Shown here one piece after another: positions 54,260 through 63,656 of a stretch of 64,000 nt of DNA. A model generated the notes under the pieces. The model was not told the origin of the DNA, searched no databases, and saw nothing but the letters and a program-made list of their open reading frames with translations. Position numbers and translations under genes: made by a program. Numbering within the stretch: the first letter of the stretch is position 1; each line of letters starts with the position of its first letter. The DNA comes from Acidimicrobiia bacterium (GTDB lineage: Bacteria > Actinomycetota > Acidimicrobiia > Spongiisociales > UBA5794), in contig DASWKR010000060.1 of NCBI GenBank assembly GCA_036396535.1, forward strand, positions 28,937 through 92,936, written 5' to 3'.

Positions 54260-55207
54260 TCAGGAGATGGTCGCACTGGCCTTCGATCCGTCTGGCTCGT
54301 AGAGCCACACTCCGAAGTCGGCGACGACGTCGAGCACCAACTTCTGGTCTTCGCCGGTGAGCGTGTCGCGCCAGAAGAAGTCCGGCGGTATCGAGGCGCC
54401 TCCGGTCTCCTTGAGGCCTCCCTGGCCGTGCATCGTGCGCAACGTGGTCATCGCAGGGGTGAACAGGTACGTAGGAAGGATCCCCCTATCCTCGAGGCCG
54501 AGTTGATTCAGGGCACGCCGCGCCGCCTCGAACGGCTGGTCGTAGAAGTCCTCGTAGTGGAGGACGGCGATACCGAGCTTCTCGAGCTTCGGCAGGGCGA
54601 CGGCGTGCGTGACAGCCCACATCGTTGCGATCCTCTCGACGTCGGATCTTGCCGGCCTGCGTCTCTCGAAGGCCTCCAGGGCCTCTGCGGTGGCGCCGTC
54701 GTGGACCGCGAAGGCGTTCCTGGCGAAGATCTCGTACGTGTCCGGCCAGCCGAACTCCCAGAAGTTCCTCCTTCTGAGGATGGACGCGACGACGGCGAGG
54801 GGATGCCGCACGACATACAGCATCCGCCGCCCGAAATGCTCGACGATCCAGTCGGGCGCCATCGGCGCTCGTATGGTCTTGAAGCCGAGTATCTCGACCT
54901 GCTCCCAGATCTCGCCGATCAGCGCCGGGTCGGTCTCGTGGAGCGGCCAGGGGAGGTGATTGCGCAGCAGCCAGGCGACGCGCTTCTCCTTGGCGAGCGC
55001 CGCATCGAGGTGCCGCGCCACCCGAGTCGACTCTTCTTCCGAGTACGCAGACCGGTAGGAGAGCTCCCGTGAGGCATCCATCACCTCGGGATGCCATGGC
55101 TCGAAGAGCAACGCCTGCCCCGAGGCCTTCGACACGATGTCCGAGAGCCACGTCGTACCGGACCGCCCGAAGCCGAGGATGGAGATGTGTGCGGGTGTGC
55201 CACTCAT
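54260..55207 (-). CDS. Sulfotransferase family protein
   Basis: Protein of 315 residues. The PAPS 5'-phosphosulfate loop is ILGFGRSGTTWLSDIVS (about 10-26) and the 3'-phosphate site is MLYVVRHPLAVVASILRR. It is only distantly related to the sulfotransferase at 52255, so the two may modify different acceptors. The next gene downstream is the flippase-like protein, probably in the same transcript. Confidence 0.84.
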   Translation of the reverse strand: MSGTPAHISILGFGRSGTTWLSDIVSKASGQALLFEPWHPEVMDASRELSYRSAYSEEESTRVARHLDAALAKEKRVAWLLRNHLPWPLHETDPALIGEIWEQVEILGFKTIRAPMAPDWIVEHFGRRMLYVVRHPLAVVASILRRRNFWEFGWPDTYEIFARNAFAVHDGATAEALEAFERRRPARSDVERIATMWAVTHAVALPKLEKLGIAVLHYEDFYDQPFEAARRALNQLGLEDRGILPTYLFTPAMTTLRTMHGQGGLKETGGASIPPDFFWRDTLTGEDQKLVLDVVADFGVWLYEPDGSKASATIS

Positions 55208-55295
55208 GGCGAGGAACCTCGAGTCTGAGGCGGGAGACCCTGCCCGCCGACTCTACCCGTGGCGCGGTCGCGGCAACCCGTGGGGCCGTCCCGGC

Positions 55296-57356
55296 TCATG
55301 GCGTGACCCTGTAGAGCCTGCTGCCTCCGCCGATCCTGCCGATCAGCTCCAGCCCGAGGGCCTCCTCGTCGAGTCGGTCGACCTGTTCCGAGTTGAGCAC
55401 GACGAGGTCGGCGCCGTACTTGGCGAACATCCGCCTTCTCTCGTCGTCGGACGTCGGCCTGGCGAAGACGAGCCGGGCTTCGCTGAATCGCTCGTATGCC
55501 TCGTCTCTTCGCGAGGATGGAAAGGCGTTCGACATGCTCGTCAGGCCGCGAAACGAGACCACCTCGATGTCTCGGTACGCCGACGCGGCCGCATCGGCGA
55601 CCTCGTTGTTGGCGAGGAGCACGCCCTCCTCTCCCTCGAGCGCCGCCACCTGACGCGCCAGGCGCCGGTCTCCGGCGGGCGGTCCGGTTCGGAGGTGGTG
55701 CCTGTGCGACGAGAGGGCGAAGGTCAGCACGAGCAGGCCCGCGACGGCGACGGCGCCGGGGACTCTCCAGCGCGATGGCGCCCTCATCAGCGAGATGAGC
55801 CAGGCGACGGCGAACGGGACCGGCATCAGCCACGCGAACCGCCACAGTTGCCAGGGTGTGATGAATCGGCCGACTGCCGCGGCGAACGGGGGCAGCACGA
55901 AGACCGAGACGGCGGCGGCGGTCGAGGCGAGGATCCACCACGCAGCAGGGTCGCCACGGCGCCGGAAGATCACAACCCCGACGGCGAGCAGGACGAGGAG
56001 GTTAGCCGGATTCCCGAGCAAGCTCCAGTGGGCGATCGGGAAGCCGTTGCCCAGAAAGGCGACGCGCCGCCTATCGGAGATGGCGTGTCCGCTCACGAAG
56101 ACGGCGGCGACGCTTGCTCCTTCCGTGTTGCGGATCGTCAGGCGGCGAGGCTCCCAGATGTCGATCGGGCCGATGTGCACCGTCGGCTGCGCTATCTCGG
56201 AGAGGCGCTCGACGTCGCCGATCCTCGTCCCGTGCCGCTCACCGATCGACGACGCGGCCGCCGCGGTCAACACGAATGGCACGATCGCCACGAGCGACCA
56301 GACGACCATGCTCCTCTCGAGCTGCCGGGCAGCCAGCGCCTCGACCACCCGGAAGGCGACGAAGGCGGTCACGGCGAGGACCGCGACGACCGGGTGGACG
56401 AACATCAAAGCCCACAGCGCCACGGCCGCGACCACCGTCCGCAGCGCCCGAGGCGGACGGGTCGCCGAGATGAGAAGGGCGACGACGGTCGGCAGGAACA
56501 CGACCAGGGCGGCGTACTTGTTCTGAGCGATCGACTGGTACCAGAACTTGAAGACCGACTTGATCGAGTCGCTCGTCAGCAGTGGGACGACGAGCGCCGA
56601 GATTGCGGCCAGCTCCGCGAGGCGTCTGTCGTCGGAGAGCACCCTCGCCAGCCCGTAGAGCGCCGACGCGCCGAGGACGAGCAGCATCGGCGGCAGGATG
56701 TCGAAGTAGACGCCGGCGGGATCGGCGTCACCCAGGTGGGCGATGACGCCGGTGAGTCCCGTCCACCCGTCGAGGCGCCACCGAGGCGGGAGCGGGACGT
56801 CACCGGTCAGGAACGGATTCGACGTCGGGAACCCGGCTCCCTCGGCGAGCGGCCTCATGAATCCGAGGTAGGTGACGTCGTCGCCCGAGTCGTGCCAGGT
56901 CATCACCCTGTACACCAGGGCCGCCACCCCGGCGACCACCACCGCGACATCCCAGCGGCCCCACGGCGCCAACGCCGGGCCTTCCCGGTCGCCGGCGAAT
57001 ACGCCGAGCACGACCAGCACGCCGAGCAGGTACCACTCGGTTGCGAAGGCGTCGAGCCCGAAGGACACGGTTGCCGCCAGCACCGGGCTGACCACGGCGA
57101 ACGAGAAGACGATCCACACCCCCGGAAGGGCCAGGGGGGCGTCGGGGACGACGCCGTCCGGAAGGAGCCTCCACACGAGCCAGCCGGGCGCCAAGAGCAT
57201 GACGAGCGCGGCGAGCACCCCGCCGGGCACCCCTCCGACGAGGTCGAGGAGCAGGATACCGAGCGCCACGGCGGGTGCGAGGTGCAGTGCACGCTTCGGG
57301 AGATCTGGCCCGGCTCGGGATCGCTCGCTCGTCTGGGACCGACTCGGGCCGTTCAT
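55296..57356 (-). CDS. Large polytopic membrane protein, GT-C-like
   Basis: Protein of 686 residues with about twelve to fourteen membrane helices and a soluble C-terminal domain of about 120 residues. An acidic motif in a periplasmic loop, WHDSGDDVTYLGFMRPLAEG, recalls lipid-linked glycosyltransferases of the GT-C fold, but no family is recognised with confidence. The C-terminal FRGLTSMSNAFPSSRRDEAYERF and YGADLVVLNSEQV repeat a pattern seen in such proteins. ATG 57356 avoids a long basic, shadow-like N-terminus. Confidence 0.65.
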   Translation of the reverse strand: MNGPSRSQTSERSRAGPDLPKRALHLAPAVALGILLLDLVGGVPGGVLAALVMLLAPGWLVWRLLPDGVVPDAPLALPGVWIVFSFAVVSPVLAATVSFGLDAFATEWYLLGVLVVLGVFAGDREGPALAPWGRWDVAVVVAGVAALVYRVMTWHDSGDDVTYLGFMRPLAEGAGFPTSNPFLTGDVPLPPRWRLDGWTGLTGVIAHLGDADPAGVYFDILPPMLLVLGASALYGLARVLSDDRRLAELAAISALVVPLLTSDSIKSVFKFWYQSIAQNKYAALVVFLPTVVALLISATRPPRALRTVVAAVALWALMFVHPVVAVLAVTAFVAFRVVEALAARQLERSMVVWSLVAIVPFVLTAAAASSIGERHGTRIGDVERLSEIAQPTVHIGPIDIWEPRRLTIRNTEGASVAAVFVSGHAISDRRRVAFLGNGFPIAHWSLLGNPANLLVLLAVGVVIFRRRGDPAAWWILASTAAAVSVFVLPPFAAAVGRFITPWQLWRFAWLMPVPFAVAWLISLMRAPSRWRVPGAVAVAGLLVLTFALSSHRHHLRTGPPAGDRRLARQVAALEGEEGVLLANNEVADAAASAYRDIEVVSFRGLTSMSNAFPSSRRDEAYERFSEARLVFARPTSDDERRRMFAKYGADLVVLNSEQVDRLDEEALGLELIGRIGGGSRLYRVTP

Positions 57357-57499
57357 CCGCTTGGTTCGGGTGAAGACATGATGGCGGGTGCCAGCATATG
57401 TCGGACCGTGGCGTGTGCAGGATCGAGCGTCACAGGTGAAGAGCCGCCACAGCCACCTCGACGACGGCGAGGCGGGCGTTGTGATCGGCTCCCGAAAGT

Positions 57500-57527
57500 G
57501 GAGCGCCCCCTCGCGAGGGGGCGCTCC
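57500..57527 (-). terminator. Strong hairpin downstream of the secreted protease gene
   Basis: A perfect 28-base inverted repeat (13-14 pairs with essentially no loop beyond the central GC) lies 28 bases after the protease stop on the minus strand. Arms read GAGCGCCCCCTC and GAGGGGGCGCTC. No T-run follows, so it may act as a terminator or 3' stabiliser. It works on either strand. Confidence 0.65.
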
Positions 57528-57554
57528 CACCGTCGTGTCGAGGCGACCCGGTCG

Positions 57555-60500
57555 TCAGCCTCCTATGTGATCGGTGGCTCTCACCCAAGCCTTGCGCTGG
57601 CGCAAGACTGCGAGCTTCGGCTTGCCGTTGGCTGCCGCCGTGTCGGCCTTGGCGAGCTTCTTCTGCGCCTTGGCGATCTGATCGTCCGGGGCGCCGACCG
57701 CGATCGCTTGCTCGATCGCCGCCGCGGCGACGGCCCTGGTGGCTGCGACGAGCTGGTCGATGTGGTCGCCCAGATCCTCACCGTTCACCTTCTGCATGGC
57801 GTTGATCGCATACTTGACCTTGTTGAACACCCGCTTGCCGTCCGGGACGACGAGCGTGTCCCCATCCACCCAGAACTTGGCCTTGGTGGCTGCCTTGAGG
57901 CGGTTCCTCGCCTTGAGCGTCCTGGCGGTGTCGACCTCGTTCAGCTCGCCACTGTCGAGGAGGTCCTTGAGGGCCTTCTTGACCGACTTGATCGCCTGCA
58001 ACGGCGTGCTGACGAAGACGTCGACGCTGGTGTTCTCAGGCTGGCTGCCCGGGTTGTCCGTGTCGTGCGTCACCTGGTTGGTGAGGACACCGATGGCGTC
58101 GCTGTCGACCGTCACGTCATACGAGATCTCGACGGGGTCGAACGACGGGCCGACCCAGTCCAGGCACACCTGGAAGCCGTTGCTGATGACGCCGGCCGTG
58201 TCGCCGTTGTTCAGCAGGGCCACGGCTTGAGTGCCGCCGACGCTCTCGGCGCCAATGGTCGCCGGGTTCGGATTGATCGAGATGTTGTCGTACGCGTAGA
58301 CCACCTCGTAGAACCCGGGCGTATCGTCGACGGCTCTAGCCATCACGATCTCGAAATCGGCCACCGAGCTCGTCTCTCCGAAGAGGACGACGTCGTCGTA
58401 CTCGACGATCGCCACGCCGCCGGGAGCGCCCGCCGTGGCGAGCGTCACGCCCGCATTGGCTCCTGCGTCGTAGGCGATCTCGAAGTCGTGCCACAGAGCA
58501 GCTGCGACGTTGTTCGGCGCAGCGGCGTCCGGGATGCTCTGCGCTACCCAGGGCTGGCCTGCGTAGTTCGAGCCGACGTCGAAGATCCCGAAACCGTCGT
58601 CCGTGAAGCCCATCCCCACGTACGACTCGCCGTAGAACGCGAACGGGTCACCCGAAGCGAAGGCGGTGAAGGCCACCGTGTCGCCTGAGATGCCTGCGTC
58701 GGTCGCGAACCCGAAGTCCTCCAGGTTCACGTAGCCGCCGAATCCCGTGTCGCACAACGGGTCGCCTGCACTCGTGGTCACGACGTAGTCCCCGGCGGCC
58801 AGCGCCGGGCTCGGGAGCACTCCCGTCCACTCGAGCAGTCCGTCGGTCACCGTGGCCCCGTTCGTCGCCGAACCGTCCACGTAGGTGAGGCCGGTGGGAA
58901 TCGAGTCGGTGATCGTGTACTCGAGGTCCTCGACCGTGACGTTGGGCTGCACCGTGATCGTGTAGGTCAAGGTGTCGCCGGGCGCCGCAGTCGTGCTGGA
59001 CACCGACTTCGTCACGTCGTCGGCCTTGCGGGTCAAGGTGACGGGGATCGTCCCGATGTTGCCCGGGTTGCCTGGGTCGGTTCCCAGCGAGAAGGCGCCG
59101 TAGTAGACGTCGCCTTCCTGGAGGCTCGGGATGTCCCAGAACACTCGGACGTCGAAGGGATCGAGCTGTGGCACCGTCGCCGGGCCCTCGACCGTCATGT
59201 TGCCCGCGTCCGTACCGTCGTTGACGGCGGTCGCCAGCGTGAACCCGTCGGGAGGCGAGGCGGAGGCTCCCCAGTTCTGGATGATGACCCACCAGGTCCC
59301 CTCGTCGGGGTTGTCGACGGTGCACGACTCGAGCGCCGTGCCGGATGCGCTCACGCAGACTTCCTCGAGCTCGCTCGGGATGCCGTCGCCGTTCGTATCG
59401 AACCCGACGAACATGTCGAGGTCGGGCGCCTCGGACGTCAGCACGTCGGCGTGGAGCGATGTCGCTCCGGCCGGGACGCTGACCAGCTTCACCAGCACCC
59501 CGTCCGACAGGTCGTCGTACGGGCTGCCGTTGTCGCTGTCCTGATCGAGGCTGCCTTCTTCGACGTCCGCCGCGGCTAGTCCGTCGACCGTCACGGTGAG
59601 ATCCGTGATCTCGAGGGCCGTGATGTCGTTGACGGGCCACGATCCGGCGTTACGCCGCGTCATGATGTCGACCGCGCCGGGCAGGTCGCCCGTCGTGGGC
59701 TGCACCGCGACCGGCATGTGGGCCATCGGCACGTCACTCCCGCCCGTACCCGAGCCTTCCGGCTCGAACTCGACCAGGCCGAAGTGGTACGTGTCGGACT
59801 GCGCACCGGTCACGTCGGCGGTGATCGTGATCTCCTGCGACTCGCCGGCGCCGAGCGTGAACTCCGCCGGCGTCACCGACAGGGCCACCCCGCCCTCAGC
59901 CGAGGTCGTGACGTTCCACGTCTCGGCGACCGTCGCCGTGACCGTACGCGTCCACGAGCAGCCGAGCACGCACGCCGCGTTCGACATCGACGCCAGGTTG
60001 AGCTGGGTCGGGTCCCCGCCGAGCGCCGGGTCGGCGCCTTGGTAGTTGCCGAGCGACTCGTCGAGTACCAGACCGGCGTTGGCGGCGTCGAACAGCTGCA
60101 CGCGCCCGCCGCCGATGTCGAACCAGTCGGCCGGCGTCGCGCCGTCTTCCTTGACGACGCCGGTGTTCTTACCGGTGGTCATGAGCGCCGACTCGACCAT
60201 CGCCGGCGTCCAGTCGGGATGCAGCGACATGAGCAGCGCCGCCGATCCGGCGACATGCGGGCTCGCCATGGAAGTGCCGCTGTTGAAGCCCCAGCTGACC
60301 TCGCCGCCGACACCGTTGGCGGCGATGATGTCGACGCCCGGGGCGCCGACGCTCGGGGCGATCGTGTCTGCCGACCGATTCGGCCCCCGTGAGCTGAAGC
60401 CGGCCATGATGTCGCCGTTGGCGTCGGCGACGTTCACCGTGGCGCCCGTGATCGTCGCTGTGTGCCCTGTTCCGCTGGCGAGCCAGGTCTCGAGGGTTGC

Positions 60501-62066
60501 ACCGTCTGATGCGGTGATGTGGACGCCGGGCAACTCGTGTGCATCGCCGACGAGGCCGCCGCCGTCGTCGACGAGGACGAAGCCGCCTGCTCCTGCTGCC
60601 AGGACGTTGGCTCCCTTCTCGACGCGGCCGAACACCCCGCGATCGCACACGACGATCTCGCCGCTGAATGTGCCGGCAGGCCATGGCGACACGAAGTCGC
60701 CGAGGGCGCCCACGCCGCACAACTCAGGATTGGCCGTGAGGCCGGACGGAACGTCACCTGCGTACAGGATCGGGGCCGGTCCATACCCGCTCGTGAATCC
60801 AACGCCCAGGATGTCTGCGGGGGCAGCGGTGTCCCCACCCGACATGTCGACGAGAGAGTTGTCGTACTTGCGGTCGTGCGTGAGGGCAGCGACGTGGGTC
60901 ATCCACGGGGCCATGGGTGAGCCGACCGTGGCGGCGCCGGGGCCCTCGTTGCCAGCCGAGTGGGCGACGAATACGCCTGCGGCCCTGGCGTTGAGGAACG
61001 CCAGATCATCCGAGTCTGCCCACGGGTTGCCGGGCGTCTCGCTGCCGATCGAGTAGTTGATGACGTCGACGCTGTCGGCGATCGCCTGGTCGATGGCAGC
61101 AAGGATCGCCGCCGTCTCGCAGGACTCGCCGGGGCAGACGTCGTAGGAGATGACGTTGGCGTGCGGAGCAACCCCGCTGATCGTCGGGTTGATCGTCAAT
61201 GTCGGCGCCGCCACCGTTGCGTTGACGAGGTTGCCTGCCGCTGTGCTCGCGGTGTGCGAGCCGTGGCCGTCCTCGTCCGTGGGTCCGGCGCCGGTCGTGA
61301 AGTTGTACGCACCGACGAGCTTGTTGTTGCACGTGAACCCGGGCTGGAAGTCCGGGTCCGCCGGGTCGCAGACGCCGACGAAGTTGCCGGCTCCGAACGG
61401 GTTGACGTGCACGTAGCCGTCGACAGGACCGACCTCGGCGAACGATGGGTTGAGCGGGTTGATACCGGTGTCGAGGACGCCGACGAGGATCCCCTCACCC
61501 TGCGTCGACACGCCGGTGGCGCTGCCGTCCCAGATCGAAGGGGCGCCGATCCATTGCGGTCCGTGGTCGGTGTCGAGACGGTGGATCCGCTGGGGTGCCA
61601 CGTCTGCGACGCCCGGCATGCGGAGGACACGCGCCGCTTCGTCCGGTGTGAGGGAGACGGCGAGTCCGTTCGTCGCGATGAAGTACTCGAACTCGGCGTC
61701 GACGGCACGCCCCAGGTCGCGACGCATGCGATCGAGGAGCTTGGCGTGCGCCAGCTCGAGGTGGTCGCGATACGCCGTCGCCGGAGCCGAATCGACGTCG
61801 AGCCGGTCGGCACCGGTTGCCTGGATGCTTGTTGGCTTGAGATTCCCGACACCGCCGTCGTAGGTTGCGACGGGGGCGTCGTCGAGGCTGACGATGAAGA
61901 TACCGGCGGAGAGGCCCTTGAACGGGTTCTCGCTGGCGATCTTCGCATCAGCTCTCTCGAGATCGTCCCCTGAGAGTGGCGCGGCGCCGGCCGCAGCCGG
62001 TACCAGCGCGATCATCGAGGCGATCATTGCGAGCGCGGCAAGTACCGCGAAGGTCCGTCTTGACAC
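57555..62066 (-). CDS. Large secreted subtilisin-family (S8) serine protease
   Basis: Protein of 1,503 residues. A signal peptide (about 1-29, ending GAAGAAP-like) is followed by an inhibitor-I9-like propeptide (about 45-165). The S8 catalytic residues are Asp199 (GILVGVLDTG), His268 (DEDGHGSHTA), oxyanion Asn373 (HSAGNEG) and Ser599 (NSGTSMASPHVAG). A PA domain is inserted around residues 430-545. Later come beta-sandwich and calcium-binding-like regions (FDTNGDGIPSELEE) and a DUF11-type segment (DTLTYTITVQPNVTVEDLEY). The last 150 residues are helical and Lys/Ala-rich. No LPxTG anchor is seen. GTG 62066 is chosen by GGGGAGG upstream and by the signal peptide. Confidence 0.9.
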   Translation of the reverse strand: MSRRTFAVLAALAMIASMIALVPAAAGAAPLSGDDLERADAKIASENPFKGLSAGIFIVSLDDAPVATYDGGVGNLKPTSIQATGADRLDVDSAPATAYRDHLELAHAKLLDRMRRDLGRAVDAEFEYFIATNGLAVSLTPDEAARVLRMPGVADVAPQRIHRLDTDHGPQWIGAPSIWDGSATGVSTQGEGILVGVLDTGINPLNPSFAEVGPVDGYVHVNPFGAGNFVGVCDPADPDFQPGFTCNNKLVGAYNFTTGAGPTDEDGHGSHTASTAAGNLVNATVAAPTLTINPTISGVAPHANVISYDVCPGESCETAAILAAIDQAIADSVDVINYSIGSETPGNPWADSDDLAFLNARAAGVFVAHSAGNEGPGAATVGSPMAPWMTHVAALTHDRKYDNSLVDMSGGDTAAPADILGVGFTSGYGPAPILYAGDVPSGLTANPELCGVGALGDFVSPWPAGTFSGEIVVCDRGVFGRVEKGANVLAAGAGGFVLVDDGGGLVGDAHELPGVHITASDGATLETWLASGTGHTATITGATVNVADANGDIMAGFSSRGPNRSADTIAPSVGAPGVDIIAANGVGGEVSWGFNSGTSMASPHVAGSAALLMSLHPDWTPAMVESALMTTGKNTGVVKEDGATPADWFDIGGGRVQLFDAANAGLVLDESLGNYQGADPALGGDPTQLNLASMSNAACVLGCSWTRTVTATVAETWNVTTSAEGGVALSVTPAEFTLGAGESQEITITADVTGAQSDTYHFGLVEFEPEGSGTGGSDVPMAHMPVAVQPTTGDLPGAVDIMTRRNAGSWPVNDITALEITDLTVTVDGLAAADVEEGSLDQDSDNGSPYDDLSDGVLVKLVSVPAGATSLHADVLTSEAPDLDMFVGFDTNGDGIPSELEEVCVSASGTALESCTVDNPDEGTWWVIIQNWGASASPPDGFTLATAVNDGTDAGNMTVEGPATVPQLDPFDVRVFWDIPSLQEGDVYYGAFSLGTDPGNPGNIGTIPVTLTRKADDVTKSVSSTTAAPGDTLTYTITVQPNVTVEDLEYTITDSIPTGLTYVDGSATNGATVTDGLLEWTGVLPSPALAAGDYVVTTSAGDPLCDTGFGGYVNLEDFGFATDAGISGDTVAFTAFASGDPFAFYGESYVGMGFTDDGFGIFDVGSNYAGQPWVAQSIPDAAAPNNVAAALWHDFEIAYDAGANAGVTLATAGAPGGVAIVEYDDVVLFGETSSVADFEIVMARAVDDTPGFYEVVYAYDNISINPNPATIGAESVGGTQAVALLNNGDTAGVISNGFQVCLDWVGPSFDPVEISYDVTVDSDAIGVLTNQVTHDTDNPGSQPENTSVDVFVSTPLQAIKSVKKALKDLLDSGELNEVDTARTLKARNRLKAATKAKFWVDGDTLVVPDGKRVFNKVKYAINAMQKVNGEDLGDHIDQLVAATRAVAAAAIEQAIAVGAPDDQIAKAQKKLAKADTAAANGKPKLAVLRQRKAWVRATDHIGG

Positions 62067-62282
62067 GGATGTCCATCCTCCCCTAGCGGACGCTTCTGTT
62101 AGGCGGAGCGGGGGCAAGCCCGATCCAACACTCCACGTTTGAACACTAGCGATCACCGCGAGAACGCGGCAAGTGGTCGCGGCGGCGACGCGGCGCGTTC
62201 GCGCGGTGGGGCTGCGGTGTGCGCGGGCCCGCCCGAACCTGCGACGCCAGGCGCGGTCGCATCACTAGCGGCCACGGGCGGA

Positions 62283-62288
62283 TACGAT
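62283..62288 (+). promoter_or_regulatory. Candidate -10 box of htpX
   Basis: TACGAT lies seven bases before ATG 62296, with no ribosome binding site, fitting a leaderless transcript. Confidence 0.45.
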
Positions 62289-62295
62289 TCCGTCC

Positions 62296-63165
62296 ATGAA
62301 CAACAACTTGAAGACCGTTGGGCTCATGGGCCTCCTCGGCGGTCTGCTCGTGGCGGTCGGCTGGGCGCTCGGTAGCCAGGGCGGTGCCGTCATCGCACTC
62401 GCCATCGCGGCAGCCCTGAACCTCGCGATCTACTTCTTCTCGGACAAGATCGCGCTCGCCTCCAGCAGGGCCAAGCCGGTCACCGAGGCCGAGCTCCCGA
62501 ACGTGTACTCGATCGTCCGATCGCTGGCGCAACGCGAGGGCATGCCGGACCCGCGCATCTTCCTCATCCAATCGCAGCAGCCGAACGCCTTCGCCACCGG
62601 CCGCAGCCCGCGTCACGCAGCCGTGGCGGTGACGAGTGGCATCGTCGACCTCATGTCGTACCAGGAGCTCGAGGGGGTGCTCGCCCACGAGCTGTCGCAC
62701 GTGAAGAACCGCGACATCCTCATCTCGTCGATCGCCGCCACGGTCGGAGCCGCCCTGTCGTTCCTGAGCAGGATGGCGTTCTGGGGCGGCATGGGCCGCA
62801 ACGACAGGAACAACCCGCTCGGAGCGATCGGCGCCATCGTGGCCATCATCGTTGCGCCACTCGCGGCGATGGTCATCCAGTTCGCCATCAGCCGTTCCCG
62901 CGAGTTTCAAGCCGATCGCTCGGGAGCGCAGCTGACCGGCTCGCCGATGGCACTGGCCGCGGCGCTCGCCAAGCTGGAGGCGGGCACGTCGCGGATCCCG
63001 ATGGAGGTGAACCCTGCCATCTCGCAGCTGTTCATCGCCGACCCCCTCAAGGCCTTCGGGCGCCGCGGCGGTCGCATGGGCGGGGTCGCCAAGATGTTCT
63101 CGACGCACCCTCCGATCCCCGAGCGCATCGCACGCCTCGAGGAGATGGCGATGGGCATCCGGTGA
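62296..63165 (+). CDS. htpX: Membrane zinc metalloprotease HtpX
   Basis: Protein of 289 residues, the family's usual length. Two N-terminal membrane helices (about 7-48) precede the zinc motif HELSH at 131-135 (His131, Glu132, His135). The third zinc ligand is Glu203 in SREFQADRSG, and two more helices lie between. FtsH-partner proteases of this family degrade misfolded membrane proteins. Its start lies 230 bases from the divergent S8 protease. The end is 51 bases before tRNA-Tyr. Confidence 0.93.
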   Translation: MNNNLKTVGLMGLLGGLLVAVGWALGSQGGAVIALAIAAALNLAIYFFSDKIALASSRAKPVTEAELPNVYSIVRSLAQREGMPDPRIFLIQSQQPNAFATGRSPRHAAVAVTSGIVDLMSYQELEGVLAHELSHVKNRDILISSIAATVGAALSFLSRMAFWGGMGRNDRNNPLGAIGAIVAIIVAPLAAMVIQFAISRSREFQADRSGAQLTGSPMALAAALAKLEAGTSRIPMEVNPAISQLFIADPLKAFGRRGGRMGGVAKMFSTHPPIPERIARLEEMAMGIR

Positions 63166-63216
63166 CGCCCGGGAGCCGAGTCGCCCCACTCCGGCCGATG
63201 TAACCTGTCGGGCCGA

Positions 63217-63299
63217 GCCGGGATGCCCGAGCGGCCAAAGGGAGCAGACTGTAAATCTGCCGGCTATCGCCTACGGAGGTTCGAATCCTTCTCCCGGCA
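63217..63299 (+). tRNA. tRNA-Tyr (GTA)
   Basis: A class II tRNA of 83 bases. The acceptor stem pairs GCCGGGA with TCCCGGC, and the anticodon stem-loop GCAGA-CTGTAAA-TCTGC carries GTA at 63251-63253. A long variable arm and T-loop TTCGAAT are present. CCA is not encoded. Confidence 0.95.
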
Positions 63300-63318
63300 C
63301 TGGGCTCGGCCCGCCACC

Positions 63319-63400
63319 GGGCCGCCCCGTCACTTGGCCCGGCCCGTCACTGGGCCGCCTCGTGACTGGGCCCGGCCGGTCACTGGGCCGCCTCGTCAGT
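63319..63400. repeat. Imperfect 16-17 bp tandem repeats between tRNA genes
   Basis: Five units of the pattern GGGCCGCCTCGTCACT follow one another between tRNA-Tyr and tRNA-Thr. They alternate GGGCCGCC with GGCCCGGC, so adjacent units can pair to form hairpins. Confidence 0.75.
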
Positions 63401-63506
63401 GGGCAGGCTCGGTCGCCGGCCGCCTTCGAGGGTGTGGGTGGCCGGCAGCCGGCGGCCGACGTTTAGAATCGCTCGGCTCGTGCGGAACCGCCGGGCCTGC
63501 GGAAAC

Positions 63507-63578
63507 GCCCCCTTAGCTCAGTGGCAGAGCACTTCCATGGTAAGGAAGGGGTCCCGGGTTCAAATCCCGGAGGGGGCT
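63507..63578 (+). tRNA. tRNA-Thr (GGT)
   Basis: A 72-base tRNA. The acceptor stem pairs GCCCCCT with AGGGGGC, and the anticodon stem-loop CTTCC-ATGGTAA-GGAAG carries GGT at 63539-63541. The T-loop is TTCAAAT. CCA is not encoded. Confidence 0.95.
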
Positions 63579-63587
63579 CGGCCTCCG
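63557..63587 (+). repeat. 31 bp direct repeat, copy 1 (3' end of tRNA-Thr)
   Basis: The T-arm, the 3' acceptor strand of tRNA-Thr and nine following bases recur exactly 100 bases downstream (63657-63687). Confidence 0.9.
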
Positions 63588-63656
63588 CCTGGAGGAGCGT
63601 GGTACGCCTTGCGTGCTGACCGGACGTCTTGCCCGGTTGGGACTGTGGGCGTTTCA

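Noticed and set aside
55137..58688. 1,183-codon open frame on the plus strand
   Set aside because: It is antisense to the sulfotransferase, membrane protein and protease genes. Its translation is Arg/Asp/His-rich without domains, as expected opposite high-GC genes.
62067..62282. Possible regulatory element between the S8 protease and htpX
   Set aside because: The stretch is very GC-rich with several short partial palindromes, but none stands out beyond what the composition would give by chance.
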